Positions 55,970 through 64,000 of a stretch of 64,000 nucleotides of DNA are shown here, piece after piece. The position numbers were made by a program, and so were the translations under genes. This stretch comes from Mucilaginibacter sp. dw_454. GTDB taxonomy: Bacteria > Bacteroidota > Bacteroidia > Sphingobacteriales > Sphingobacteriaceae. The stretch lies in assembly GCF_018449775.1 (NCBI RefSeq), contig NZ_JAAVVB010000002.1:372001-436000 (forward strand), given 5' to 3'. Position 1 is the first letter of the stretch, and every line of letters begins with the position of its first letter. Below the pieces are notes generated by a model. The model saw only the letters and a list, made by a program, of their open reading frames with translations. It did no database searches and was not told where the DNA came from.

Positions 55970-56021
55970 ACCCAAAAAAGAACGGCCTTGTGGATTTAAT
56001 TGCTAAATCCACAAGGCCGTT
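55970..56021 (-). terminator. Strong terminator of the DPP-IV gene
   Basis: A perfect 18-base stem (55981-55998 with 56004-56021) surrounds a five-base loop. On the minus strand CTTTTTT follows it. It lies 18 bases after the gene end. The rest of the gap up to the lysine aminotransferase gene shows nothing. Confidence 0.85.
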
Positions 56022-56039
56022 ACATGGTTAATTGCTTAT

Positions 56040-58292
56040 CTATTTCTTGTCGTTAAGATTCGGCAAATCTGTTTTGCCTTTTAAATGTTTTTCAAGGTAT
56101 TGAAACTCTGTATTGGCGATCAATACATAACTAGCCAAATCGTAAGCCGCACCGTGTGCTCCTTTAGGGAAGATTCGTAAATCAACATCTTTGCCCGCCG
56201 TAATAAATGCGGTAAGCAATTGCATGGTATTAGCAGGGTGCACATTGTCATCGCTCATTGAATGGATCACCAGCAAATGATCCTTTAAGTTAGCAGCATG
56301 CGAAAGTGTCGAGGTTTCTTCGTAACCTTTGGCATTTTCTTTAGCCAGGCCCATATAGCGCTCGGTATAGATATTATCATACAAACGCCAATCGGTTACT
56401 GCCGAATTAGCTATGCCGGCGGTAAATACCCCCGGATGGTTCAATAGTGTAAAAATGGTTGAGTAACCGCCATAGCTGGTACCCATTATCGCTATTTTGC
56501 CTTTATCGACATACGGCAGTGTATTCATGTATTGTGCTGTTTCGGCAAAGTCGGCGCTTTCATATTTGCCCAATTGTTTGTAGCCGATCTTTAAGAATGC
56601 GCTACCGTAGTTGGATATACCACGGTTGTTTACATCAACCACAATGTAACCGTTTTGAGCCAGCCATTGCTGCCAGCCGTTCGCCGAAAATTTATTGTAA
56701 AACGAGTGTGATTCCGGACCGCCGTAGACGGTAAACACAACCGGGTATTTCTTTGCCGGATCAAAATCAAACGGCTTGATCATATAGGCGTCCAACGTAG
56801 TGCCGTCGCCGGTTTTTACTTTAAATGGCTCGGGTGCAGAATATGCGTGGTTGTTCAAGTAGGTAGTTACTGCTTTATTATCCTCCAGCATCTTTAACGC
56901 TTTACCCGTATTGTCAAACAAGCCAACATGCAGCGGCGTAGTGATATTACTGTAACGGTCTATAAAGTACCTCGTATCCGGCGACATATCTATATTATGA
57001 AAACCATCTACGTCGCTGATCTTTTTCTTTCCGCTGCCATCAAAATTGATACTGTAAAGCTCCTGTGATAATCCTGATGTTTCGGCAGATGAATAATAGA
57101 TGCTTTGCGTTTTCGCACTAATGCCTTCCACTTTAATCATATCCCAATCGCCTTTGGTTACCTGGTTAATCAGTTTGCCATCGTAGTTATAACGGTAAAT
57201 GTGGTAGTAACCAGAGCGATCTGAAACCCAGAAAAACTCCTTAGTTTTTTCGGGGAAGTAGATCATGTCATTCACGTTGGTATAAAAATCAAATACCGCC
57301 ACCCAGGCATTGTTCTTTTCATCCAATACTACGTGGTGTTCGCCGGTTTTAACGTTGAAGAAATAAAGCTTCATGTGATTTTGCTCGCGGTTAAGCGTCA
57401 TCATAGCCAATACGTCAGGGTTGCTGGTCCAATAGATCCGCGGGATATAGAAATCACCAGTTTCGTCAGGCTTTAACCAGATCTTCTTGCCGGTATTTAC
57501 ATCAACCACGCCAATGCGTACACTTGGGTTTGGATCACCCACCTGTGGTATGTTGATGTGGACAATGTCGGGATGCTGACCTTCATAATTGGTCATTTCA
57601 AAATCGGGTACCTTATGCTCGTCAAACTGCCAATAGGCGATATATTTATTATCGGGCGACCAGTTCCAGGCTTGCGGCTGGCCAAACTCTTCCTCGTAAA
57701 CCCAATCATAATGGCCGTTAAAAATGCCTTTATCGCCGGTGGCGTCGTTGGTTAACTGTTTTTCTTTACCAGTGGTAAAGTCATACACGTACATATTGCC
57801 TTTACGCTCAATGCCAACTTTTTTGCCGTTTGGCGATAGTTCGGCGGTGCGCGCATCTTTAGCAGCCTGTTTTAGTTGCTTGCTTTGCAGGTTGTATACA
57901 TAGTAATCTGATATGCCCGATTTACGGTAAATAGGTCTGAAATTAGATTGAAATACGAGGTTCTTTGAGTCATGCGACCACTGGAAAGAATCGTAAGCGA
58001 ACGGGTTCTTGGTTCCCGGGAAGGTCAGCCCTTTTTTGTCAAAGATCAACTCGTCTTTCAAAGTGGCAGGCTCCATGGAACGAATCTCTTCACCGGCGAT
58101 GTAAGAGTATTTTTGGCCATCGTTGATCCAGTTTACACTAGCCGGGCCTTGTTTGCCGCTTAGCTTACCTGCCCCAAATAGTGCATCGGTTAGATTGCTG
58201 TATTGTGTCTTGTTTTGTGCCTCTGCGGCGGTGGTGAAAATGCTCAATGATATGAGCGCGACGCACAAATATTGTGCATGAGTTTTGTTCAT
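56040..58292 (-). CDS. Dipeptidyl-peptidase IV-type S9 peptidase
   Basis: The 750-residue exported serine peptidase has a signal peptide (SIFTTAAEAQ, about 26), an eight-bladed propeller with the DPP-IV mark DWVYEEEF near 222, and a C-terminal hydrolase domain with Ser in MGTSYGGYST and His in KGAHGAAYD. It would cleave X-Pro dipeptides from oligopeptides in the periplasm or at the surface. A strong terminator follows. The length is full. Confidence 0.93.
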   Translation of the reverse strand: MNKTHAQYLCVALISLSIFTTAAEAQNKTQYSNLTDALFGAGKLSGKQGPASVNWINDGQKYSYIAGEEIRSMEPATLKDELIFDKKGLTFPGTKNPFAYDSFQWSHDSKNLVFQSNFRPIYRKSGISDYYVYNLQSKQLKQAAKDARTAELSPNGKKVGIERKGNMYVYDFTTGKEKQLTNDATGDKGIFNGHYDWVYEEEFGQPQAWNWSPDNKYIAYWQFDEHKVPDFEMTNYEGQHPDIVHINIPQVGDPNPSVRIGVVDVNTGKKIWLKPDETGDFYIPRIYWTSNPDVLAMMTLNREQNHMKLYFFNVKTGEHHVVLDEKNNAWVAVFDFYTNVNDMIYFPEKTKEFFWVSDRSGYYHIYRYNYDGKLINQVTKGDWDMIKVEGISAKTQSIYYSSAETSGLSQELYSINFDGSGKKKISDVDGFHNIDMSPDTRYFIDRYSNITTPLHVGLFDNTGKALKMLEDNKAVTTYLNNHAYSAPEPFKVKTGDGTTLDAYMIKPFDFDPAKKYPVVFTVYGGPESHSFYNKFSANGWQQWLAQNGYIVVDVNNRGISNYGSAFLKIGYKQLGKYESADFAETAQYMNTLPYVDKGKIAIMGTSYGGYSTIFTLLNHPGVFTAGIANSAVTDWRLYDNIYTERYMGLAKENAKGYEETSTLSHAANLKDHLLVIHSMSDDNVHPANTMQLLTAFITAGKDVDLRIFPKGAHGAAYDLASYVLIANTEFQYLEKHLKGKTDLPNLNDKK

Positions 58293-58383
58293 AGTTCAGT
58301 CAATTTGCCTAAAGTTAAGGTGTTTGCTGCATTTATCCGAACTTAATGCGTTTTAGCTTGTATATTTACCGTAATCGCATACT

Positions 58384-58911
58384 ATGAACACAAAAACGCC
58401 CAAAGACTCACTGACCATCATGAACGAATTGGTATTACCGAATGATACCAATATGCTGAACAATTTAATGGGTGGCCGCCTGCTGCATTGGATGGATATT
58501 GCCGCTGCTATATCAGCACAAAAACATTGTAATAAAATTGCCGTAACCGCTTCGGTAGATAATGTTTCTTTTAAGCACGGTATTAAACTGGGCGATGTAG
58601 TAACCATAGAAGCTAAGGTTACCCGGGCTTTCAATACTTCGGTAGAAGTACGTTTGGATGTTTGGGCGCAAAACGTGCCTTCAAGTACGTTAGTAAAAAG
58701 TAATGAGGCGTATTACACCTTTGTAGCGCTGGATGCAGAAGGTCGTAAAGCAGAAGTGCCCGGCCTTGTACCTGAAACTACCCAGGAGATAGAATTACAT
58801 GCCGGAGCATTACGCCGCCGCCAATTACGACTAGTGTTAGCCGGCAAAATGAATGCTCACGACGCTACTGAATTAAAAGCCTTGTTTATGGGTGATCCAA
58901 ATAAAGCTTAA
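58384..58911 (+). CDS. Acyl-CoA thioesterase (hot-dog fold)
   Basis: The 175-residue protein begins with MNTKTPKDSLTIMNELVLP and has NNLMGGRLLHWMDIAAAISA, the central hot-dog helix with the catalytic Asp, as in YciA/BACH-type acyl-CoA hydrolases. The specificity for chain length is not readable. A TATATTTA box lies near 58351. Its TAA overlaps the convergent EVE gene by 4 bases. Confidence 0.9.
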   Translation: MNTKTPKDSLTIMNELVLPNDTNMLNNLMGGRLLHWMDIAAAISAQKHCNKIAVTASVDNVSFKHGIKLGDVVTIEAKVTRAFNTSVEVRLDVWAQNVPSSTLVKSNEAYYTFVALDAEGRKAEVPGLVPETTQEIELHAGALRRRQLRLVLAGKMNAHDATELKALFMGDPNKA

Positions 58912-59312
58912 CTTCCCAGCTCGATAATACGATCAAACTCCTCGCGTTTCATACCCATAACGGATAGACGGCCCTGGCGCACCAGGCCAATGTCTTTCAG
59001 GCGCTCATCGGCTTTAATTTGCTCCAGGGTTACCGTTTTTTTTAGGGTTTCGACAGGGGAGAGATCAACCACCAACCAGTTTGGATCGGTAGTGGTTGGG
59101 TCCTGGTAAGATTCTTTGACTACTTTGGCTATGCCCACAACTTCTTTACCCTCATTGCTGTGGTAAAATAAAACCAGGTCGCCTTCTTTCATTTCACGCA
59201 GATTGTTACGCGCCTGGTAATTGCGTACGCCGTCCCAAAAGGTGCGGCCATCTTGATTGAATTTTTCCCAGCTATATTTATGCGGTTCGGATTTGACTAA
59301 CCAGTAGTTCAT
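58908..59312 (-). CDS. EVE-domain protein
   Basis: The 134-residue single-domain protein has the family opening MNYWLVKSEPHKYSWEKF and DGVRNYQARNNLREM, typical of EVE/ASCH-like (PUA-like) proteins that bind modified bases such as 5-methylcytosine. It is a stand-alone EVE protein without a fused nuclease. It lies 88 bases downstream of the tyrosine-phosphatase-like gene on the same strand. Its exact ligand is unknown. Confidence 0.9.
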   Translation of the reverse strand: MNYWLVKSEPHKYSWEKFNQDGRTFWDGVRNYQARNNLREMKEGDLVLFYHSNEGKEVVGIAKVVKESYQDPTTTDPNWLVVDLSPVETLKKTVTLEQIKADERLKDIGLVRQGRLSVMGMKREEFDRIIELGS

Positions 59313-59400
59313 GTGTTGTGTGCTATTGTGCGGTAAAATTATTAAAAAATCGGCTATAAAAGGTACTCAAAGCTAATATGTCAAACCGTAAAACAAAGTT

Positions 59401-59745
59401 TCATAGGTTATAACTTAACCGTAAGATATCATTGATCTTACTTTCTAAGATCGTTATCAATTCATCATCCAGGTATGCGTAGTCATCAGGGATATTTAAA
59501 ACCAGGATATCAGGTAAATCTATATGCCTGTAAATCTTTTTGATTTTTGAGCGATGATCGGTTTCCATCACCAAGACCAGGTCGGCCCAACCCAGATCAT
59601 TTTCCGACAGTTTGTGATCGCTTTTGGGGCTTAGTCCGGCCGAGCGAATGTTAAAGCGATTATCGTTTTTAAAGAGGTATTCGGCGGTGCGACTCCTTCT
59701 TTTATTTTTTCCGCAGATCACCAGCAAATTTGGGCGTTCAAGCAT
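59401..59745 (-). CDS. Low-molecular-weight protein tyrosine phosphatase-like protein
   Basis: The 114-residue protein has the C-x5-R-S P-loop (C11 to R17-S18, sequence CGKNKRRS) near the N-terminus and a later NIPDDYAYLD region in place of the usual DPY acid loop. It is about 30-40 residues shorter than classic LMW-PTPs. The start is ATG 59745, which overlaps the holA stop by 1 base (TGATG). It could be a phosphatase for phospho-tyrosine or phospho-arginine, or a non-catalytic relative. Confidence 0.78.
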   Translation of the reverse strand: MLERPNLLVICGKNKRRSRTAEYLFKNDNRFNIRSAGLSPKSDHKLSENDLGWADLVLVMETDHRSKIKKIYRHIDLPDILVLNIPDDYAYLDDELITILESKINDILRLSYNL

Positions 59746-60767
59746 CAATGCAATATCTTAAACATCAACTCTTTCATCAAACCACCATGGTCGGTGTTTG
59801 ATTCTACTCCCTTGCTTTTAACATCGTACTCACGCAGGTAACTGATGATCTGCATAGTTTTACCGTAGGGATAACTTCTTGCCGCCTGCTCATAATCCTT
59901 TACGAAAAATGGATTTACGCCCATCTCTTTCGCCAGGTTTTGCTGCGATTTATCTTTAACGTAATGATAGATAAGCACCTTGGTGAAAAAGTTATTCAGG
60001 TTACCCAGCATCAACACAATGGGGTTGTTTTTGGGATTGGCCTCGAAGTAATTAATGATCTGGTTAACTTTCAATGCATCTTTGCGGCCAAGGGCGGTTT
60101 GCAGCTCAAATACATTATATTCTTTGCTGATACCGATGTTGTCTTGAATTAGTTTCAGGTTGATTTCCTGACCGATAGATACATTCAGCATTAACTTATC
60201 CAGTTCGTTAGCCACCTTGGAAAGATCATTCCCCAGATATTCTGATAGCATAGCAGAAGCCTGTGCGTTGATTTTGTAACCTTTCTCTGCAACATAACCC
60301 TCTATCCAGGCCGGTACTTTACTATCATACAAAGCCGCCGATTCAAATACCAGCCCGCTTTTCTCTATTGCTTTGTAGGTTTTCTTGCGTTTATCAAACT
60401 TGCCATATTTATAACAAAATACCAGGATAGTGCTTGGCAGCGGATTTTCTAAATAGTTTAGCAGCGGATTGATGCTTTTCTTGTCGTCGCTCTCACTGCC
60501 CCATTTCATGTCCTGCGCTTCTTTTACCAAAACAACCTGGTAGTCGGCCATCATCGGATAGCGCTTAGAGGCATTCAATACCATCATTACATCGGTATCC
60601 TTACCGTACAAAACCGTTTGGTTAAAACCTTTTTCGGCATCAGACAATAAATGATGTTCTACGTAATTACTTACCAGGTCAGTAAAGTACGGCTCATCGC
60701 CATGCAATAAATAAATAGGTTTGAATTTTCTATTTTTTAGATCCTTAATAATATCGACAGCACTCAT
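59745..60767 (-). CDS. holA: DNA polymerase III subunit delta
   Basis: The 340-residue clamp-loader subunit has the N-terminal YLLHGDEPYFTDLVSNYVE, the inactive AAA-like core and the C-terminal collar region with KNNPIVLMLGNLNNFFTK. It opens the beta sliding clamp in the clamp loader. It is divergent from the HsdR-N-like gene across a family D repeat, and the phosphatase-like gene starts at its stop codon. Confidence 0.9.
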   Translation of the reverse strand: MSAVDIIKDLKNRKFKPIYLLHGDEPYFTDLVSNYVEHHLLSDAEKGFNQTVLYGKDTDVMMVLNASKRYPMMADYQVVLVKEAQDMKWGSESDDKKSINPLLNYLENPLPSTILVFCYKYGKFDKRKKTYKAIEKSGLVFESAALYDSKVPAWIEGYVAEKGYKINAQASAMLSEYLGNDLSKVANELDKLMLNVSIGQEINLKLIQDNIGISKEYNVFELQTALGRKDALKVNQIINYFEANPKNNPIVLMLGNLNNFFTKVLIYHYVKDKSQQNLAKEMGVNPFFVKDYEQAARSYPYGKTMQIISYLREYDVKSKGVESNTDHGGLMKELMFKILH

Positions 60768-60772
60768 TAAAG

Positions 60773-60780
60773 CAAAAGTA
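60773..60780 (-). promoter_or_regulatory. -7-like box of holA in the repeat arm
   Basis: The minus strand reads TACTTTTG, five bases before the holA ATG. It is part of the left arm of the family D inverted repeat. Confidence 0.5.
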
Positions 60781-60845
60781 AAAATTCAAAAGTCAAAAAG
60801 CATTAGAGTTTAAAAGTAAAGTCTAAAATCACCGTTTTGAATTTT

Positions 60846-60853
60846 TACTTTTG
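60846..60853 (+). promoter_or_regulatory. -7-like box of the HsdR-N-like gene in the repeat arm
   Basis: TACTTTTG lies 15 bases before the ATG at 60869 and is part of the right arm of the family D repeat, mirroring the holA box. Confidence 0.5.
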
Positions 60854-60868
60854 ACTTTTAACTTTCAA

Positions 60869-61321
60869 ATGCTCCAACCCTTAAATCTGCCGCCTTATGC
60901 TTTTAAGATAACCGAACAGGATGGGCAGCTCAGCTTGTTTGACGAGATCCGCAAGCGCAATATCATCATCACGCCCGAAGAATGGGTGCGGCAACACTTT
61001 GTGCAGTATCTCATCGGCCATAAAAATTATCCTAAATCACTGCTGAAACTGGAAGGCGGACATAAGCTATATGGTAAGCAACGTCGATCAGATATTATTG
61101 CCTTTAATTCGGCAGGCGAGAAAGTTTTAATAGTGGAGTGTAAAGCACCATCTGTGGCTATCGACCAAAAGGTGTTCGACCAGGTAGCCCGTTACAATAT
61201 GGTGCACAAAATTGGTTTACTGGCAGTAACCAATGGATTACAGCATTTTTACTGCCGTATTAATTTCGATCAGAATAACTACGAATTTATTAAGGAACTA
61301 CCGGAGTATCAGAAAATTTGA
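60869..61321 (+). CDS. Stand-alone HsdR-N-type PD-(D/E)XK nuclease-like protein
   Basis: The 150-residue protein resembles only the N-terminal nuclease domain of type I restriction subunit R. The region RRSDIIAFNSAGEK then VLIVECKAPS contains the D...ExK-type catalytic set (Asp in SDIIAF, Glu and Lys in ECK). ATG 60869 (MLQPLNLPPYAF) is preferred; an upstream ATG at 60851 lies in the repeat. There is no helicase, HsdM or HsdS. It is divergent from holA, a pairing I recall in other Bacteroidota. Its 3' end overlaps the kinase gene by 32 bases. Confidence 0.82.
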   Translation: MLQPLNLPPYAFKITEQDGQLSLFDEIRKRNIIITPEEWVRQHFVQYLIGHKNYPKSLLKLEGGHKLYGKQRRSDIIAFNSAGEKVLIVECKAPSVAIDQKVFDQVARYNMVHKIGLLAVTNGLQHFYCRINFDQNNYEFIKELPEYQKI

Positions 61322-63128
61322 ATGAACTGGTTGGGAACTTCATAAGCATTTGTATTTTCTCAAATAACTCGTTCGGCTTGAAAGGCTTAGACACATAATC
61401 ATTCATGCCCGAGTCATGCACACGTTCCCTGATATCAAACAATGCCGACGCCGTAAGTGCGATGATAGGGATGCCGGATTTCTGATGATCGCGCATTTTT
61501 CGGATCTCTTTAGCTGCATCAAAACCGTTCATCACGGGCATTTGCAAATCCATCAGGATGATATCGAAATTGCCGTATTGTACCAGTTCGACCGCGCGTT
61601 CGCCATTTTCTGCAATGGTTGGTGTAATACCCCATTTAGATAAAAGTTTTTTCATCAGCATAACGTTCACGGGGTTGTCTTCGGCAATGAGTATGCGTAC
61701 AGCGCTTAAATTGTCGTTGTCTTCGGCCAATTGCTGTTGTTTAGGTGCCGGCTCATATATTTCTGTCGATACCGGGAAGATCATATTAAATGTAAACTCA
61801 GAGCCGGTGCCTGGCGTGCTGTTTACTTTAATCTTAATGCCCTGCAATTCCAGTAATCGTTTAACGATGGCTAAACCTAAACCTGTGCCGCCATATTGAC
61901 GTGTTGTACTGATAGATTCTTGTGTAAAAGGTTCAAAGATCAGGTCAAGGCGGCTTTGGTCAATGCCAATACCGGTATCTTTCACTGCAAAATTAACGGT
62001 TACCTGGTTATGACGATCTTCAATACAAGTTGCCCGTACAGATACCGATCCTTCTGCAGTAAATTTTATGGCATTACTGATGAGGTTAAATACAATTTGG
62101 GTAATACGGGTTGGGTCGCCAAATAATACCTTACGGTTAAGGCCACTGTCTACATCCAGCTTAAAGGCAAGGCCTTTGGCATGTGCTGTGAGCGTTTGCC
62201 CGCCGCAAATATTTTGCATGAGCTCAACCATATTGAATTTAATATTCTCGAAAATCAGCTTTCCTGATTCTATTTTATTAAAGTCAAGCACATCATTAAC
62301 AATAGACAATAGGTTGCCTGCTGAAAACTTTAAGACTTCCAGGTTTTCGCGTTGATCCGGACGGGGATTGCCGGTAATAAGCAAATTACTCATACCAATT
62401 ACGGCATTAAGTGGTGTCCTTATCTCATGCGACATGGTCGATAAAAATTCAGACTTAGCTTCTGATGATTTTTGCGCCTTCCGCATGGCATCTTCAAATT
62501 CGGAAGTTAGCCCGTTTTGTTTTTCGCTTGTTTCTTTGAGTTCTGTAAAGGTTTTAATAAAGGCATTATAAAAGTGGCTTATAATAATGGCAATCAATAC
62601 AAAGCAGGCAAACATGGCCACAATGGATGTATTTTGATCAACCTTTTCGGGCTTTAAAGGTATAACGTAGTTGTTGCTGTATTGCAGTAACATTAAGGCT
62701 AATGCCGGTACAATATTAAGTAAAGAGTAAATTAAACCTGGTTTTTGCCCCAGCATGTAAAAGCTGAAAAGCATGATTAAAATAATAACCTCGGCAGTAA
62801 CTACATCAACGTTTTGGATAGCAACAAAGATGTCAACAACATTGGCGATTGTGCCAACAATAAGGATAAGGTGGGAGATAAGTGTCCACCGGGGGCGATA
62901 GGTTAAAAATTTGAATAAAACAGCCGCCGAAACAAACATTACCCCGGTAGTAATACTCAGGATAACGTGATGTTGATACAAAACATCAGCGAGGATAACA
63001 AAAAGAGTAAAGAAAGCTAAGGCTAGTCCATAATAAAGCATACGCAGGCGCGCACCATCCAGTATCGACAGGCCGTCGGCTAATACTCTTCGCAGTGATA
63101 AATTAAAAAAGCCTACTTTTTTGGTCAT
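61290..63128 (-). CDS. Hybrid sensor histidine kinase/response regulator
   Basis: The 612-residue protein has six or seven N-terminal membrane helices (about 30-190), a short coiled linker, a HisKA domain with His234 in MSHEIRTPLNA, an HATPase domain (DTGIGIDQSRLDLIFEPF, GGTGLGLAIVKRLLEL) and a C-terminal receiver with Asp527 in ILMDLQMPVMNG. It has no extracellular sensor domain and no DNA-binding output, so the signal must pass to another protein. It is monocistronic and its 3' end overlaps the HsdR-N-like gene. Confidence 0.93.
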   Translation of the reverse strand: MTKKVGFFNLSLRRVLADGLSILDGARLRMLYYGLALAFFTLFVILADVLYQHHVILSITTGVMFVSAAVLFKFLTYRPRWTLISHLILIVGTIANVVDIFVAIQNVDVVTAEVIILIMLFSFYMLGQKPGLIYSLLNIVPALALMLLQYSNNYVIPLKPEKVDQNTSIVAMFACFVLIAIIISHFYNAFIKTFTELKETSEKQNGLTSEFEDAMRKAQKSSEAKSEFLSTMSHEIRTPLNAVIGMSNLLITGNPRPDQRENLEVLKFSAGNLLSIVNDVLDFNKIESGKLIFENIKFNMVELMQNICGGQTLTAHAKGLAFKLDVDSGLNRKVLFGDPTRITQIVFNLISNAIKFTAEGSVSVRATCIEDRHNQVTVNFAVKDTGIGIDQSRLDLIFEPFTQESISTTRQYGGTGLGLAIVKRLLELQGIKIKVNSTPGTGSEFTFNMIFPVSTEIYEPAPKQQQLAEDNDNLSAVRILIAEDNPVNVMLMKKLLSKWGITPTIAENGERAVELVQYGNFDIILMDLQMPVMNGFDAAKEIRKMRDHQKSGIPIIALTASALFDIRERVHDSGMNDYVSKPFKPNELFEKIQMLMKFPTSSFKFSDTPVVP

Positions 63129-63238
63129 ACCCAGTGGTTTAGCTGAAGCTATGCAATGAAAATTTTGAAAATTAACAATTGATAACGGATTAAGCTATAA
63201 TCCGAATTTCAAAACTAACATGCAGACCACATGTGCAA

Positions 63239-64000
63239 TTAATCGGCCAATCCCGCCAATCCTGCTTGTATGATTGTTAGTTTTGCTTCAGCATCAGCCT
63301 TCTTTTTCTGCTCGGCTTCAATAACTTCAGGTTTAGCATTAGCCATAAACCGCTCATTACCTAACTTGGCATCAACAGATTTTAAGAAACCATGGAGATA
63401 TTCCTGCTCTTTTAGTAATCTTTCTTTCTCTGCTACCGGGTCGATATTTTCATCCAGAGGTATATAAAACTCGTCTGTTGATACTAAAAAGCTGCTTGCG
63501 CCTGTTAACTTATCATTAACCAATGTAAGCTCGCTAAGGTTTGCAAGCTTGGTTAAAATTGTTTGGTAGTTAAGATAATCAACTCCCGAATTTGCTTTTA
63601 CCGAAAGTGGTAAAGCTTCTTTAGGCGAGAGCTGTTTACTGTTTCTAACATTTCTGATTTGCGTAATGATTTGTTTAACGTTTTCAACGTCAGCCAACAG
63701 TCGTGTATTTATTTCCCCATTAGCAGGCAATTGTGCAACAATGCAGCAATCTTGCTCACCGCGATTTCCAAACAACTCGTCATGCCACAGTTCTTCAGTG
63801 ATGAACGGCATAAACGGATGTAAGATTTTCAGTATGTTTTCAAAAAAGGCTATGGTCTTGTTGTATGTACCACGATCTATCGGTTGCAGGTAAACCGGTT
63901 TGATCATTTCCAGGTACCAGGCACAGAAATCGTCCCATACCAGTTTATAGGTAGCCATTAACGCTTCTGATAAGCGGTATTGTTTAAATGTATCTTCAAT
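63239..64000 (-). CDS. valS: Valyl-tRNA synthetase, C-terminal part (cut by window edge)
   Basis: The reading frame stays open to the right edge, so the 5' end lies outside. The visible 253 residues hold the anticodon-binding domain (WDDFCAWYLEMIKP, HPFMPFITEELWHDELF) and the C-terminal coiled coil with repeated E/K/A-rich helices that is typical of ValS. The catalytic domain and KMSKS motif are beyond the window. ATG 63958 is an internal methionine, not the start. Confidence 0.93.
   Translation of the reverse strand: MEDTFKQYRLSEALMATYKLVWDDFCAWYLEMIKPVYLQPIDRGTYNKTIAFFENILKILHPFMPFITEELWHDELFGNRGEQDCCIVAQLPANGEINTRLLADVENVKQIITQIRNVRNSKQLSPKEALPLSVKANSGVDYLNYQTILTKLANLSELTLVNDKLTGASSFLVSTDEFYIPLDENIDPVAEKERLLKEQEYLHGFLKSVDAKLGNERFMANAKPEVIEAEQKKKADAEAKLTIIQAGLAGLAD

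Larger units (their letters stand above)
60773..60868. repeat. AAAAGTAAAAATTC inverted repeat, family D copy 2
   Basis: Perfect 19-base arms (CAAAAGTAAAAATTCAAAA at 60773-60791 and its complement at 60835-60853) flank 43 bases. Each arm carries one TACTTTTG sequence reading outwards. The repeat fills almost the whole gap between the divergent holA and HsdR-N-like genes. Confidence 0.85.

Noticed and set aside
61290..61321. Frameshift or assembly error at the kinase/nuclease overlap
   Set aside because: Both proteins keep normal C-termini for their domains, and a 32-base convergent overlap is possible without error.

Overview
The window is a gene-dense bacterial chromosome segment with about 64 protein genes and no rRNA, tRNA, CRISPR array, prophage or insertion sequence that I could recognise. 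It points to the Bacteroidota, most likely the Sphingobacteriaceae (Mucilaginibacter/Pedobacter-like). The grounds are a PorT homologue (type IX secretion) overlapping the menaquinone methyltransferase gene, a DUF6089 barrel beside uppS-bamA-ompH-ompH, DUF4294, bacillithiol deacetylase BshB1, an L-lysine 6-transaminase, and promoter boxes of the Bacteroidota TAnnTTTG type in front of many genes. The lineage is inferred from gene content, not from a marker-gene tree.

Layout. 1-1.8 kb: a Crp/Fnr-like start (cut by the window edge), a UbiA-type prenyltransferase and EngB, all leftward. 1.9-4 kb: a VOC protein, then an acetyltransferase-MarR-acetyltransferase operon with a palindrome over its promoter. 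4.3-8.7 kb: ubiE-porT, SDR, YqeY, alpha/beta hydrolase, CBS protein. 8.8-16.2 kb: nadK and the envelope cluster DUF6089-uppS-bamA-ompH-ompH-murI. 16.2-24 kb: nuoHIJKLMN, the membrane arm of complex I plus NuoI, without nuoA-G beside it. 24-33 kb: amtB, a long PurF-type amidotransferase, a solitary FtsX-type permease, DUF1569, LysE and a FucP-like sugar transporter. 33-42 kb: deoxycytidylate deaminase, cmk, arfB, an LpxR-like lipid A deacylase, lon, a TPR protein, lipoproteins and gpmI. 42-49.4 kb: an exported MetX-like hydrolase, nadC, plsY, pabB, and a tight leftward run fur-DUF6922-AbiEii-purA. 49.5-64 kb: RelA/SpoT, DUF4294, a thiol peroxidase, bshB1, lysine aminotransferase, DPP-IV peptidase, thioesterase, EVE protein, a tyrosine phosphatase-like protein, holA, an HsdR-N-like nuclease, a hybrid histidine kinase and the 3' end of valS.

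The genes are mostly housekeeping: envelope assembly, respiration, nucleotide and NAD synthesis, stringent response and proteolysis. The most unusual material is between genes. At least eight families of imperfect inverted repeats occupy intergenic gaps. Several of them end right against a promoter -7 box or a start codon, and one forms a divergent promoter region between holA and the nuclease gene. Several genes have a -7 box only 3-5 nt before the start codon, which predicts leaderless mRNAs. The AbiEii-type nucleotidyltransferase with its DUF6922 partner lies inside a fur-purA operon and shares a TAATG junction with purA; this is the best candidate here for an under-described system.
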